In this document: piece after piece, positions 26,081-34,752 of the stretch
How the letters are laid out: every line of letters begins with the position of its first letter
Position numbering within the stretch: position 1 is the stretch's first letter
Origin: Lysobacterales bacterium
GTDB lineage: Bacteria; Pseudomonadota; Gammaproteobacteria; Xanthomonadales; SZUA-38
Direction of reading: 5' to 3'
NCBI GenBank assembly: GCA_030065125.1
Contig: JASJDM010000015.1
Coordinates: 1 to 64,000 of the forward strand
DNA: 64,000 bases
The notes under the pieces: model-generated
The model's database searches: none
The model's input: the letters and a program-made list of their open reading frames with translations, nothing else
What the model was told of the DNA's origin: nothing
Position numbers and translations under genes: made by a program

Positions 26081-26679
26081 CGCCGGTGCTGGTCGGCATG
26101 TACGACTCGCCATTCGTCCGGCGCGTCGCCATCAGCATGCAGATTTACGGCATCGACTACGACCACCAGAACTGGTCTGTCTTCGCCAACCAGGAAGCGG
26201 TCGGGCGGATGAATCCCCTGGGCCGGGTGCCGGCCCTGGTCATCAGCGATGACGAAGTCCTGGTGGAAAGCAGCGCCATACTGGATTACCTGGATGAGCT
26301 GGCCGGACCGGGCCGCGCGCTGACCCCACCCTCGGGCGCTGATCGGCGCCGGGTGCTGCAGCGCAGCAGCATGGCCACTGGCGCCTGCGAGAAAGCTGTT
26401 GCCATCGTTTACGAGACCCAGAAGCGCGCGCCGGAATACCAGGATCCGGCCTGGCTGAGCCGCCTGCAGCATCAGCTGGCGCGGGCCGTGGGCTGGCTGG
26501 ATGAAAACATCCCGGCATTCTCGGAACCGCTGGACCAGTCACAGCTGACCAGCGCCGTCATGGTCCGATTCGTCGATGAGTACCTTCCCGGGCACGGCCT
26601 GGAGTGGCCGCGCCTGCAGGAGCTGTCCCGCCGCTGCGAGGCTACCGCGCCATTCCAGGCGGTCCCTTTTTCCGGCTAA
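26077..26679 (+). CDS. Glutathione S-transferase family protein
   Basis: 200 residues with the thioredoxin-like GST N-domain: VGMYDSPFVRRVAISMQIYG, cis-proline segment RVPALVISDDEVLVESSAIL (E-S glutathione-binding pair), then an all-helical C-domain. The position normally held by Ser/Cys/Tyr is in YDSPFVRR, so Ser is the likely catalytic residue. It overlaps mnmH by four bases and converges with the acyl-CoA dehydrogenase, sharing bases 26676-26679. Substrate unknown; a selenium link is only suggested by coupling. Confidence 0.88.
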   Translation: MTPVLVGMYDSPFVRRVAISMQIYGIDYDHQNWSVFANQEAVGRMNPLGRVPALVISDDEVLVESSAILDYLDELAGPGRALTPPSGADRRRVLQRSSMATGACEKAVAIVYETQKRAPEYQDPAWLSRLQHQLARAVGWLDENIPAFSEPLDQSQLTSAVMVRFVDEYLPGHGLEWPRLQELSRRCEATAPFQAVPFSG

Positions 26680-28442
26680 AACTGCTCGTCCGACAGGGCC
26701 ATGGTGCTGGCGCTACCAACGGTAGCGGCCGCCTGGTAGGCAGCTGCCCTGGACAGCAGGTGGTCGGCGTAAAACCGGGCCGTGGCAATCTTTGCGTTGT
26801 AGAAACCCGCGTTATCGCTGCCGCTGTCGATCAGGCGCCGGGCTGCCTGGGCACTGCGCGCCATCTGCCAGCCACCGACCACCGTGCCGGCCAGCATCAG
26901 GAAGTTGAAGGAGGCTGCTCCCGGCGAGTGCACGTCATCAGCGCCGTGGGCCAGCAGCCATTGAGTGGCCTCTGCCAGCTGCTTGATCGCCTGGCTGAGT
27001 GCGTCTTCCCACCCGAAACCGCCCTCGGCTGCGCAATCCGCCATCTCCGCCAGCAGGGCCTGCATGGCCTCGCCGCCGTCGCGCATGACCTTGCGTCCGA
27101 CCAGGTCACCCGCCTGGATGCCCGTGGTGCCCTCGTAAATGGTGGTGATGCGCGCGTCCCGGTAGTACTGGGCGGCGCCGGTTTCTTCCACGAACCCCAT
27201 GCCGCCGTGGACCTGGATACCGAGGCTGGTCACTTCCTGGGATACCTCGGTGCACCAGCCCTTGACGATGGGGGTCAGCAGGTCGAGCCGGGAACGGTTG
27301 AGGGCCCGGGCGTCTGCTTCAGCGTGGTGTTTGAAATAGTCAGCGGCGGCGGCCGAAGCATAGGCCACGGCTCGGCAGGCTTCAGTCTGGGCTTTCATCA
27401 CCATCAACATCCGACGTACGTCTGCATGCTTGATGATGGCGACCCGCTCGGGCTCGCCGGGCAGGTTACCCTGGACCCGGTCCTTGGCGTAGGCCACAGC
27501 CTGCTGGTAGGCCCGTTCACACAGGGCCAGGCCCTGGACGCCCACACCAATACGGGCATCGTTCATCATGGTGAACATGCAGGCCAGCCCGCGATTCTCT
27601 TCGCCGACCAGGTATCCCAGGGCACCTTCCCCTTCACCAAAGCTCATGACGCAGGTAGGGCTCGCGTTGATGCCCAGCTTGTGCTCGATGGAAACCACCT
27701 TCAGGTCGTTGCGCTCACCGGGTGACCCGTCTTCATTGGGCAGGTACTTGGGCACCAGGAACAGGGAAATGCCGCCAACGCCGGGAGGCGCATCCGGCAG
27801 CCTTGCCAGCACCAGGTGGATGATGTTTTCGGTCAGCTCGTGTTCACCCCAGGTGATGTAGATCTTCTGGCCGCGGATGCGGTAATGCCCGCCCTCCCGG
27901 GTCGCTTCGGTGCGCACCGCCGCCAGGTCCGAGCCCGCCTGGGGCTCGGTCAGGTTCATGGTGGCGGACCACTCGCCGCTGATGAGCATCGGCAGGTAGG
28001 TGTCCTTGAGCGGCGCTTCAGCGTGGGCTTCGATGGCCTCGATGGCGCCCTTGGTCAGCAGCGGGCACAGGGACAGTGACAGGTTGGCTGAATTCCACAT
28101 CTCTTCAACGGACATACTGACCACCTGGGGCAGGCCCTGACCGCCGTATTCCGGGTTGTGTACCAGGCTGAGCCAGCCGCCCTCGGTGAGCTCCGAGTAG
28201 GCCTCACCAAACCCATCGGGCAGCAGCACCCGGTCACCCTCCACCCGGGCGCCCTCGGTGTCGCCCACGCGATTCAGCGGAGTCAGCACTTCACCGGCCA
28301 GCCGGGAAGCTTCCTCCAGCACGGTCTCCACCAGCTCGGTCGAGGCTTCCTCGAAGCCCGGCAGCGTGGCGATTTCATTCAGTCCTGCCAGCTCCTGCTG
28401 GACAAACTGCATATCAGTGACTGGGGCACTATAGGTGGTCAT
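26676..28442 (-). CDS. Acyl-CoA dehydrogenase, long form with extra C-terminal domain
   Basis: 588 residues, the long acyl-CoA dehydrogenase group that includes DmdC-type enzymes, rather than the usual 380-400. Landmarks: MNLTEPQAGSDLAAVRTEA (FAD/substrate loop), IYITWGEHELTENIIHLVLA, LGIQVHGGMGFVEETGAAQY and YYRDARITTIYEGTTGIQ, where the Glu before GTT is the catalytic base of this family. The extra ~120 C-terminal residues form the ACAD C-terminal domain. It would oxidise an acyl-CoA to the enoyl-CoA. It follows a PLP dehydratase on the same strand with only three bases between them. Confidence 0.92.
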   Translation of the reverse strand: MTTYSAPVTDMQFVQQELAGLNEIATLPGFEEASTELVETVLEEASRLAGEVLTPLNRVGDTEGARVEGDRVLLPDGFGEAYSELTEGGWLSLVHNPEYGGQGLPQVVSMSVEEMWNSANLSLSLCPLLTKGAIEAIEAHAEAPLKDTYLPMLISGEWSATMNLTEPQAGSDLAAVRTEATREGGHYRIRGQKIYITWGEHELTENIIHLVLARLPDAPPGVGGISLFLVPKYLPNEDGSPGERNDLKVVSIEHKLGINASPTCVMSFGEGEGALGYLVGEENRGLACMFTMMNDARIGVGVQGLALCERAYQQAVAYAKDRVQGNLPGEPERVAIIKHADVRRMLMVMKAQTEACRAVAYASAAAADYFKHHAEADARALNRSRLDLLTPIVKGWCTEVSQEVTSLGIQVHGGMGFVEETGAAQYYRDARITTIYEGTTGIQAGDLVGRKVMRDGGEAMQALLAEMADCAAEGGFGWEDALSQAIKQLAEATQWLLAHGADDVHSPGAASFNFLMLAGTVVGGWQMARSAQAARRLIDSGSDNAGFYNAKIATARFYADHLLSRAAAYQAAATVGSASTMALSDEQF

Positions 28443-28445
28443 GGA

Positions 28446-29477
28446 TCAATCTCCGTTGTCTTCTCTGGTTGCTTCACCCCGGGCAATCAGCCGGGTGAAG
28501 CTATCCATATCAATGTTGGAACCGCAGCAGATGACGCCAACCCGCCGGCCCCGCAGACGCGGCGCCAGGGACTCGACCAGCGCCGCCACCGCGGCCGCGC
28601 CGCCGGGTTCCACCGCCAGCTTCAGGTCGCGAAACATCAGGCCCATGGCGCGGCAGATGGCGTCATCGGACACCTTGATCAGGTGATCGATGTGATCACG
28701 GCACAGGCCGTAGGAATAGGGCAGTGCCATGGGCGGCGCCAGGCTGTCCGCAATGGTATCGATTCGGTCAATGGTCTGGGGTGATCCCGCGGCAAAGCTG
28801 CGATGCATGGTGTCGGCGCCTTCCGGCTCAACCCCGAATACCTGGCAATCCGGCTGCAGCTGCTTGACGGCCGTGGACACGCCGCCGGCCAGCCCGCCAC
28901 CGCCGATGGCAACGATCACGGCGTCCAGCGCCGTGGACTGAGAGCGAGCCTGCTGCATCATTTCCAGGCCGAGGGTGCCGCTGCCCAGCGCCACGCCCGG
29001 GCCTTCGAACGGGTGGATCAGGCTGCGGCCCTCGGTTTGGGCGATCGCTTCGGCCCGCGCAAAGGCCGGCGGGCCCGGTTCAGCCATCACCACATCGGCT
29101 CCCAGGGCGCGGGCCGCAGCCACCCGTGCGGGGCTGGCGTTGTTCTGCATCACCACCCGGGCATTTGACCCCAGGGCCCTGGCGGCGTAAGCGACGGCGA
29201 TGGCGTGGTTGCCGGCGCTGACGGTGGTCACGCCGCGCTGCAGTTCATCGGGGGAAAGTGCCAGCATGTTGGCCAGTGCGCCCCGGGCCTTGAACGTACC
29301 GGAATGCTGGAACAGCTCCAGTTTGACCAGCACCTCGGTGTCGGCGCTGAGCCGGGGCAGTAATTCCTGGCCGCACCAGGGCAGCAGCGGCGTCTCCAGC
29401 AGGTGCGGCCGGAGCCGATCAGCAGTCTGTCGGATCTGATCGATGGTCGGTTTTGAATCCATGCCGGTCAGTTTCAT
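28446..29477 (-). CDS. PLP-dependent threonine/serine dehydratase-like protein
   Basis: 343 residues, fold-type II PLP enzyme. The PLP lysine is K63 in QHSGTFKARGA; glycine loops VSAGNHAIAVAYAA and VIVAIGGGGLAGGVST match threonine dehydratase/serine racemase-type enzymes without a regulatory ACT domain. It should deaminate a hydroxyamino acid or racemise one. Start at 29477 has AGGG a few bases upstream; an ATG 15 bases inside is possible. Transcribed with the acyl-CoA dehydrogenase. Confidence 0.85.
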   Translation of the reverse strand: MKLTGMDSKPTIDQIRQTADRLRPHLLETPLLPWCGQELLPRLSADTEVLVKLELFQHSGTFKARGALANMLALSPDELQRGVTTVSAGNHAIAVAYAARALGSNARVVMQNNASPARVAAARALGADVVMAEPGPPAFARAEAIAQTEGRSLIHPFEGPGVALGSGTLGLEMMQQARSQSTALDAVIVAIGGGGLAGGVSTAVKQLQPDCQVFGVEPEGADTMHRSFAAGSPQTIDRIDTIADSLAPPMALPYSYGLCRDHIDHLIKVSDDAICRAMGLMFRDLKLAVEPGGAAAVAALVESLAPRLRGRRVGVICCGSNIDMDSFTRLIARGEATREDNGD

Positions 29478-29533
29478 AGACCCTGCTTATAAATGGGACT
29501 GTCTTGCCGCCTCATCAAGCCAGCGGCTGTGAT

Positions 29534-30184
29534 TCAGTCCTTGCCGTTGGAGTGCAGTGTCCGGAACACTCTGCGGGCCGCCATCACGTGGGCGTGCATC
29601 ACCGACTCCGCCCACACCGGGTCACGGGCCTTGATCGCCTCCACCAGCTCCAGGTGGTGATGGGCGCTGCGCTCCAGATCTTCGTCCTGGTAATCCCGAA
29701 AGGTCTGCAGCACCAGCGGCAAGTTGGACAGCGTGGCCAGGGTCGCCGCCAGCCGCTCCGACTGGGCCGCCTCCTGCAGCAGGTCATGAAAACGTGCGTT
29801 GAGATCGGCCACCCGGTTCAACCAGCCGCGGGATCGGCGGCGGGCAGCGTCGCGCTGCTGCTCAGCCAGGCTCTGGAGCTCGGCCACCTGGGCGTCGCTG
29901 GCGGAGCGGGCTGCCAGCCGGGCGGCGTAGCCCTCCAGCATGGCGCGCAATTCGAATATGTCCTCTACGTCCTGCGCATTCCAGGAACGCACAAAGGCGC
30001 CCTGATTGGGAACGAATCGAAGCAGGCCCTCGGCCTCCAGCCGGCGCAAAGCCTCTCGGACCGGTGTCCTGCTGACGCCGGCCGCCGCCGCCACTTCCTG
30101 CTCGATGATGCGGGAACCCGGCGGGTGGGACCCGTCAATGATGCTGGATCGCAGTTCCTGGTACGCCTTTTCTGCTGCTTTCAT
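29534..30184 (-). CDS. GntR family transcriptional regulator (FCD domain)
   Basis: 216 residues. N-terminal winged helix (QEVAAAAGVSRTPVREALRRLEAEG) and an all-helical FCD effector domain (ELRAMLEGYAARLAARSASD, HDLLQEAAQSER, HHHLELVEAIKARDP). The D/H residues of the metal/acid-binding pocket of FCD proteins are visible (DLNARFHD, HHHLELVEAI). It lies divergent from a CoA-transferase gene; two TTGTATACA-type palindromes lie between them and are probably its own operators, so it likely represses both sides until a carboxylic acid is bound. Confidence 0.92.
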   Translation of the reverse strand: MKAAEKAYQELRSSIIDGSHPPGSRIIEQEVAAAAGVSRTPVREALRRLEAEGLLRFVPNQGAFVRSWNAQDVEDIFELRAMLEGYAARLAARSASDAQVAELQSLAEQQRDAARRRSRGWLNRVADLNARFHDLLQEAAQSERLAATLATLSNLPLVLQTFRDYQDEDLERSAHHHLELVEAIKARDPVWAESVMHAHVMAARRVFRTLHSNGKD

Positions 30185-30242
30185 GCCGCGTGGATTGCCC
30201 GGTTGGCCGATACCAACGCAAGGTGGGCGAGTTGACGGTTAA

Positions 30243-30252
30243 TTGTATACAA
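30243..30252. promoter_or_regulatory. GntR-type operator 1 (regulator side)
   Basis: Perfect 10-bp palindrome TTGTATACAA, 59 bases before the gntR start codon. On the minus strand its TATACA could serve as the -10 of the regulator's own promoter, although the -35 is weak. This core is the usual type for FCD-domain GntR regulators. Confidence 0.65.
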
Positions 30253-30286
30253 CCCGGGGGGCCGCTCCAAACAAAATCCCCAAAAG

Positions 30287-30316
30287 TTGACTGCCACACC
30301 GCTAAATTGTATACAT
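30287..30316 (+). promoter_or_regulatory. Sigma-70 promoter with overlapping GntR-type operator 2
   Basis: -35 TTGACT (30287-30292), exactly 17 bases, then -10 TATACA (30310-30315). The -10 is embedded in AATTGTATACATT, a palindrome of the same core as operator 1. It points to the CoA-transferase gene at 30351, so binding here would block its transcription. Confidence 0.7.
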
Positions 30317-30350
30317 TGGGCCCCCTTCAGCCACCGCCCAGCAGTCCACC

Positions 30351-31562
30351 ATGAACCAGCAATCCAACAGCCACGGCCCCCTGGCGGGCCTGAGAGTCAT
30401 CGAAATGGGCACCCTTCTGGCTGGACCGTTCTGCGGCCAGCTGTTGGGCGATATGGGGGCAGAAATCATCAAGGTCGAAGCCCCCGGGATGGGCGACCCC
30501 ATGCGGGTATGGGGCCAGGAAAAGGCCCACGGTCAATCCCTCTGGTGGCCGGTAGTGGCGCGCAACAAGAAGTCCGTCACCATCAACCTGCGGGTGCCCG
30601 AGGGCCAGGCCCTGGTCAAGCAGCTGGTGGCCAAGGCAGACTTCGTGCTGGAGAATTTCCGGCCCGGAACCATGGAGCGCTGGAATCTCGGCTTTGAAGA
30701 CCTGAAGGCCATCAACCCCGGATTGATCATGGTGCGGGTGTCGGGCCAGGGTCAGACCGGCCCCTATTCCAAGCGGGCTGGCTACGGCTCTATCGGCGAG
30801 GCCATGGGCGGACTGCGCTACGTCTGCGGCGATCCGTCGACGCCGCCAAGCCGGATGGGAATCAGCATTGGCGACTCCCTTGCGGCTACCCACGCCACCG
30901 TGGGCGCCCTGTCCGCCCTGTACCATCGGGAGAAAACCGGCGAAGGCCAGGTGGTGGACTCCGCCATTTACGAGGCCGTGCTGGCCATGATGGAGTCCCT
31001 GGTCACAGAGTACGACCAGACCGGATACATCCGGGAACGCACGGGCGCCATCCTGCCCAACGTGGCGCCCTCCAACGTGTACCCCACCAGCGACGGCAAG
31101 ATGATACTCATTGCCGCCAACCAGGACACCGTGTTCAAGCGCCTGTCGGCGGCCATGGGCCGACCGGAACTGGCCGAGGACGAGCGCTACGCCACCCACG
31201 CCGCGCGCGGCCATCACCAGGCGGAACTGGATGAACTGGTCTCGGCCTGGACCGCCACCATGGAAGCTGATGCGCTGGTGGACCTGATGGAAGAATCCGG
31301 CGTGCCGGTGGGCAAGATCTACCGGGCACCGGAAATGCTGGAGGACCCGCACTTCCAGGCCCGCGAAGCCATCGTCAAGGTGCCACACCCAACCATTGGG
31401 GACCTGTCCATGCAGAACGTGGTGCCCAAGCTGTCCCTGACCCCCGGCAGCGTGCGCACGGTAGGACCCGAGCTGGGTGAGCACAACCAGGAGGTTTTCG
31501 GGCAGTTGCTGGAGATGGATCAGGACCAGATCGACCAGCTGGCCGAGAACGGCATTATCTGA
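30351..31562 (+). CDS. CaiB/BaiF family (class III) CoA-transferase
   Basis: 403 residues. Opens with the family signature LAGLRVIEMGTLLAGPFCGQ and LGDMGAEIIKVEAPGMGDPM; the active-site aspartate is D175 in MGISIGDSLAA. It moves CoA between carboxylic acids through an aspartyl-CoA intermediate, probably activating the acid this locus degrades. It has its own promoter with a GntR-type operator and is followed 76 bases later by an HMG-CoA synthase-family gene, likely in the same transcript. Confidence 0.93.
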   Translation: MNQQSNSHGPLAGLRVIEMGTLLAGPFCGQLLGDMGAEIIKVEAPGMGDPMRVWGQEKAHGQSLWWPVVARNKKSVTINLRVPEGQALVKQLVAKADFVLENFRPGTMERWNLGFEDLKAINPGLIMVRVSGQGQTGPYSKRAGYGSIGEAMGGLRYVCGDPSTPPSRMGISIGDSLAATHATVGALSALYHREKTGEGQVVDSAIYEAVLAMMESLVTEYDQTGYIRERTGAILPNVAPSNVYPTSDGKMILIAANQDTVFKRLSAAMGRPELAEDERYATHAARGHHQAELDELVSAWTATMEADALVDLMEESGVPVGKIYRAPEMLEDPHFQAREAIVKVPHPTIGDLSMQNVVPKLSLTPGSVRTVGPELGEHNQEVFGQLLEMDQDQIDQLAENGII

Positions 31563-31638
31563 TCGGCGCCGCCCGGCGCTGGAACCCGGGCGAGGGGTTG
31601 CGCATACTATCTGGCTTTCGGTCAGCGGAAGGTCAGCC

Positions 31639-33111
31639 ATGACCCCTACACAAACAGCCGGCATCAGCGGATTTGGCATGTACGTGCCCTCGCACAGGGT
31701 CAAACTGGATCACTGGTGCCAGTGGTACGGCCAGTCTTCAGAAAAAATCCAGGCCGTGGTGGGCCGGAGCTTCCGCATGCGCGGTCCCAGGGAAAATGTT
31801 TACACCATGGCCGCCACGGCGGTGCTTCGGCTGATCGAACAGTATGACGTGGACCCGGCCCGAATCCGGTTCCTGGCCCTGGGCACGGAGTCCAGCACTG
31901 ACAACTCCGCCGGCAGCGTGGTCATCAAGGGCATGCTCAACGAGATCCTGCCCGACTACGGCCGCAACCCCATCGGCCGCCACTGTGAGGTGCCGGAGTT
32001 CAAGCATGCCTGCCTGGGCGGGATCTACGGCATCAAGAACGCAGCACGCTTCCTGGCCTGCGAACCCGAGGACACCGCCGCCATTGTAGTGTCCAGCGAC
32101 GTGGCGGAGTATGCCCGGGGCAGCTCCGGTGAACCCACCCAGGGCGCCGGTGCCGTTGCAGTGCTGCTGGAAAAGAAGCCCAGCATATTGAGCCTGCACC
32201 TGCCCTGGTCCGGCACCGCGTCGGATTACCGCATCGTGGATTTTCGCAAGCCCATGTCGCGGGTCCACAGTGAAGCCCAGCGGGCCAACGGCCAGATCCG
32301 TGACTTTCCGGTGTTCAACGGCAAGTACTCCACCACCTGTTACCTGGACGCCACCTTGAAGGCGCTGGATGACCTGTTCCGGCGGCGCGGGGTCAGTGCC
32401 GGGCAGTACCTGCGTGACCTGGCCGCGGTGTTCATGCACCGGCCTTATCGCAAGATGCCGGAATCCGGCCTGGCCATGGGGTACCTGCTGGCGCTGGCTC
32501 GGGGCGATGAGCAGGACCAGCAGAGCCTGGCCGAGCTGGCCAGTGAGGCCCAGGTATCAGCCGAGGAGGTGATCAAAGAAGTGACCAGCTCCCCGGACGT
32601 CCGCCTGATGGTGGATGACCGTCGGCTGATGGACGAGGCGTTCCCCAAGGCCAACACCCTGCTGAAAGCCCTGCGCACTCACCACGAATTCACCAACCTG
32701 ATGGACAAGCTGAGCTTCGGCGCCAACACCATGATGGACATCGGCAACCTGTACACCGCGGCGCTGCCGGCCTGGATGGCAGCGGGTCTTGAGCAGGCCG
32801 CTCATGACGGCACTGACCTGGCGGGCCGGGAGATCCTGCTGATGGGGTACGGCAGCGGCGACGCCGCCGAAGCGATCCCTGCCTCCCTGGTTCCCGGTTG
32901 GGAGGAAGCGGCCAAGAAGATCGATCTGGCCCGAACCCTGGAGGGCGGTCTGAATCTTGCCCAGCAGGAGTATGAAGATCTGCACGACTTTGGGCTGGGC
33001 GAGAACCTGCCCGAGCCTGCCCACGCGGTGTTTTTCCTGGATCGAATCGGCGACAGTACCGAGGGCACCTTTATCGACCAGGGTATCGAGTACTACTCCT
33101 TCCAGAGCTGA
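31639..33111 (+). CDS. Hydroxymethylglutaryl-CoA synthase family protein
   Basis: 490 residues from the ATG at 31639 (GGAAGG upstream); the frame upstream is shadow. It has the thiolase-like HMGS fold with the catalytic set: E in LGTESSTDNSAGS, C125 in KHACLGGIYGIK, and H267 in FMHRPYRKMPE. HMG-CoA synthases condense acetyl-CoA with a 3-oxoacyl-CoA. It is about 100 residues longer than mevalonate-pathway MvaS and has no mevalonate genes nearby, so a catabolic carbon-chain role, in concert with the flanking CoA-transferase, is more likely. Substrate unknown. Confidence 0.88.
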   Translation: MTPTQTAGISGFGMYVPSHRVKLDHWCQWYGQSSEKIQAVVGRSFRMRGPRENVYTMAATAVLRLIEQYDVDPARIRFLALGTESSTDNSAGSVVIKGMLNEILPDYGRNPIGRHCEVPEFKHACLGGIYGIKNAARFLACEPEDTAAIVVSSDVAEYARGSSGEPTQGAGAVAVLLEKKPSILSLHLPWSGTASDYRIVDFRKPMSRVHSEAQRANGQIRDFPVFNGKYSTTCYLDATLKALDDLFRRRGVSAGQYLRDLAAVFMHRPYRKMPESGLAMGYLLALARGDEQDQQSLAELASEAQVSAEEVIKEVTSSPDVRLMVDDRRLMDEAFPKANTLLKALRTHHEFTNLMDKLSFGANTMMDIGNLYTAALPAWMAAGLEQAAHDGTDLAGREILLMGYGSGDAAEAIPASLVPGWEEAAKKIDLARTLEGGLNLAQQEYEDLHDFGLGENLPEPAHAVFFLDRIGDSTEGTFIDQGIEYYSFQS

Positions 33112-33242
33112 CCCCGGGCCACTTGCCTGCCCACAGTGTCCGGGCGTCGGGCCGGGCGCCCCACACGACCCCGGTGGAGCCGGTCCGTCTCACGTCCACA
33201 TGGCTCTCCCGCCACGCAGCTTCCCGGTACTGCGCGAAAAAC

Positions 33243-33268
33243 TATAATGATATGATGTTATGTCATAT
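33243..33268 (+). promoter_or_regulatory. AT-rich promoter/operator of the LeuCD-type genes
   Basis: A consensus -10 TATAAT (33243-33248), with TTCCCG 16 bases upstream as a weak -35, runs into the imperfect palindrome GATATGATGTTATGTC (33250-33265). It is an AT-rich island in GC-rich DNA 72 bases before the LeuC-type start, and resembles sites at 36671, 59232 and 62325. Confidence 0.5.
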
Positions 33269-33339
33269 TTGGCGGGCCTGACGAGGTGCCGTAACCGCCT
33301 CCCCGGGCCGCACCCTGGGCAGCACCCTGGGCGAACAGC

Positions 33340-34752
33340 ATGGAACAGACCCTTTTCGACAAGATCTGGAACGACCACCAGGTGGCTGAGCTGGATGATG
33401 GGTCGTTCCTGGTATACATCGACCGGGTCTTTCTGCACGAACGGACGGGCAGCGTCGCCCTGTCCAGCCTGGCCGAGTCAGGACGGGCGGTGCGTAACCC
33501 CGCCCAGGTGTTTGGCACCGTGGACCACATCATCGACACCACCCCCGGTCGCAGTGACCGGACCCGCATGCCCGGCGGCGAGGCCTTTGTCCGGGCCATG
33601 CGTGAGCTGTCCCGGCAGGCCGGCATCCGCTTTATCGACATACACGACCGCCGCCAGGGCATCTCCCACCTGGTATCCGCCGAACAGGGAATTGCCCTGC
33701 CCGGACTGACGCTGGTCTGTCCGGACAGCCACACCTGCACCCTTGGGGCCCTGGGGACGCTGGCCTGGGGTATCGGTTCCAGCGAGTGCGAGCACGCCAT
33801 GGCCACCGAGACCCTGAGGCTGAAGAAACCGGGCCAGATGCAGGTTCGCTGCGATGGCGAACTGCCTGCGGGAGTTACCGCCAAAGACCTGGCGCTGCAC
33901 CTGATCGGCCGGCATTCTGCCGCCGGCGGGCGCGGCTTCGCCATAGAATTCTGCGGCAGTACCGTGGAGCGTCTGCCCCTGGCGGGTCGGGCCACGCTGT
34001 GTAACATGGCGGTGGAGTTCAGCGCCTTCACGGCTCTGGTGGCGCCGGATGAGAAGACCCTGGCTTACGTGGAGCAGCGGCCGCTGGCGCCAGCCGGCGA
34101 CCAGTTGGCCTCCGCGCGCCAGTACTGGGAGCGCCTGCACACCGACCCGGGCGCCCGCTTTGATCTGCAGTTAACCATAGACGCCGCCGACGTGGCACCC
34201 ACGGTCACCTGGGGAACCAGCCCCCAGCACGCCGTGGCCGTTGACGGCCGGGTCCCGGACCCTCGACACATCGCCGATGAGCAGGAGCGCCGCACCACCG
34301 AACTGGCCATGGCCTACATGGACCTGGCGCCGGGAACGGCGGTGCGTGATCTGGCCATTGACGGAGCCTTTATCGGCTCCTGCACCAACAGCCGCCTGCC
34401 CGACCTGCGCGCTGCCGCCGCGGTGCTTGACGGCAATCGGGTTGCCGACGGCATCACGGCCATCTGTGTCCCGGGATCCAGCGCCATCAAGCGCGAGGCC
34501 GAGGCGGAAGGGCTGGACGAGGTTTTCCGGGCAGCCGGGTTCGAGTGGCGCGAGTCCGGCTGCTCACTGTGCTTTTATGCCGGCGGTGAGGGTTTTCCGA
34601 CAGGTGCGCGGGTGATCAGCAGTACCAACCGAAATTTCGAGGGCCGCCAGGGCCGCGGCGTGCGCACCCACCTGGCCAGCCCGGCAACCGTGGCGGCCTC
34701 GGCCATTGCCGGCCGCATCGCCGACTGCCGGGAAACCACGGCCCGCCCATGA
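33340..34752 (+). CDS. LeuC-type hydro-lyase large subunit (aconitase family)
   Basis: 470 residues. The three [4Fe-4S] ligands are present: C348 in IGSCTNSRLPD, and C408 and C411 in ESGCSLCFYAGGEG. Other family marks: DSHTCTLGALGTLAWGIGSS and SSTNRNFEGRQGRG. The stretch after the CxxC (LCFYAGGEGFPTGARVIS) departs from leucine-pathway LeuC (usually CLAMNPD), and no leuA or leuB is near. It probably dehydrates or isomerises a 2-methylmalate-like hydroxy acid. Overlaps the small subunit start (ATGA). Confidence 0.9.
   Translation: MEQTLFDKIWNDHQVAELDDGSFLVYIDRVFLHERTGSVALSSLAESGRAVRNPAQVFGTVDHIIDTTPGRSDRTRMPGGEAFVRAMRELSRQAGIRFIDIHDRRQGISHLVSAEQGIALPGLTLVCPDSHTCTLGALGTLAWGIGSSECEHAMATETLRLKKPGQMQVRCDGELPAGVTAKDLALHLIGRHSAAGGRGFAIEFCGSTVERLPLAGRATLCNMAVEFSAFTALVAPDEKTLAYVEQRPLAPAGDQLASARQYWERLHTDPGARFDLQLTIDAADVAPTVTWGTSPQHAVAVDGRVPDPRHIADEQERRTTELAMAYMDLAPGTAVRDLAIDGAFIGSCTNSRLPDLRAAAAVLDGNRVADGITAICVPGSSAIKREAEAEGLDEVFRAAGFEWRESGCSLCFYAGGEGFPTGARVISSTNRNFEGRQGRGVRTHLASPATVAASAIAGRIADCRETTARP

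Noticed and set aside
31477..31638. Longer start for the HMGS-family gene
   Set aside because: That part overlaps the CoA-transferase gene in another frame; the ATG at 31639 has a good ribosome site and the natural family N-terminus.
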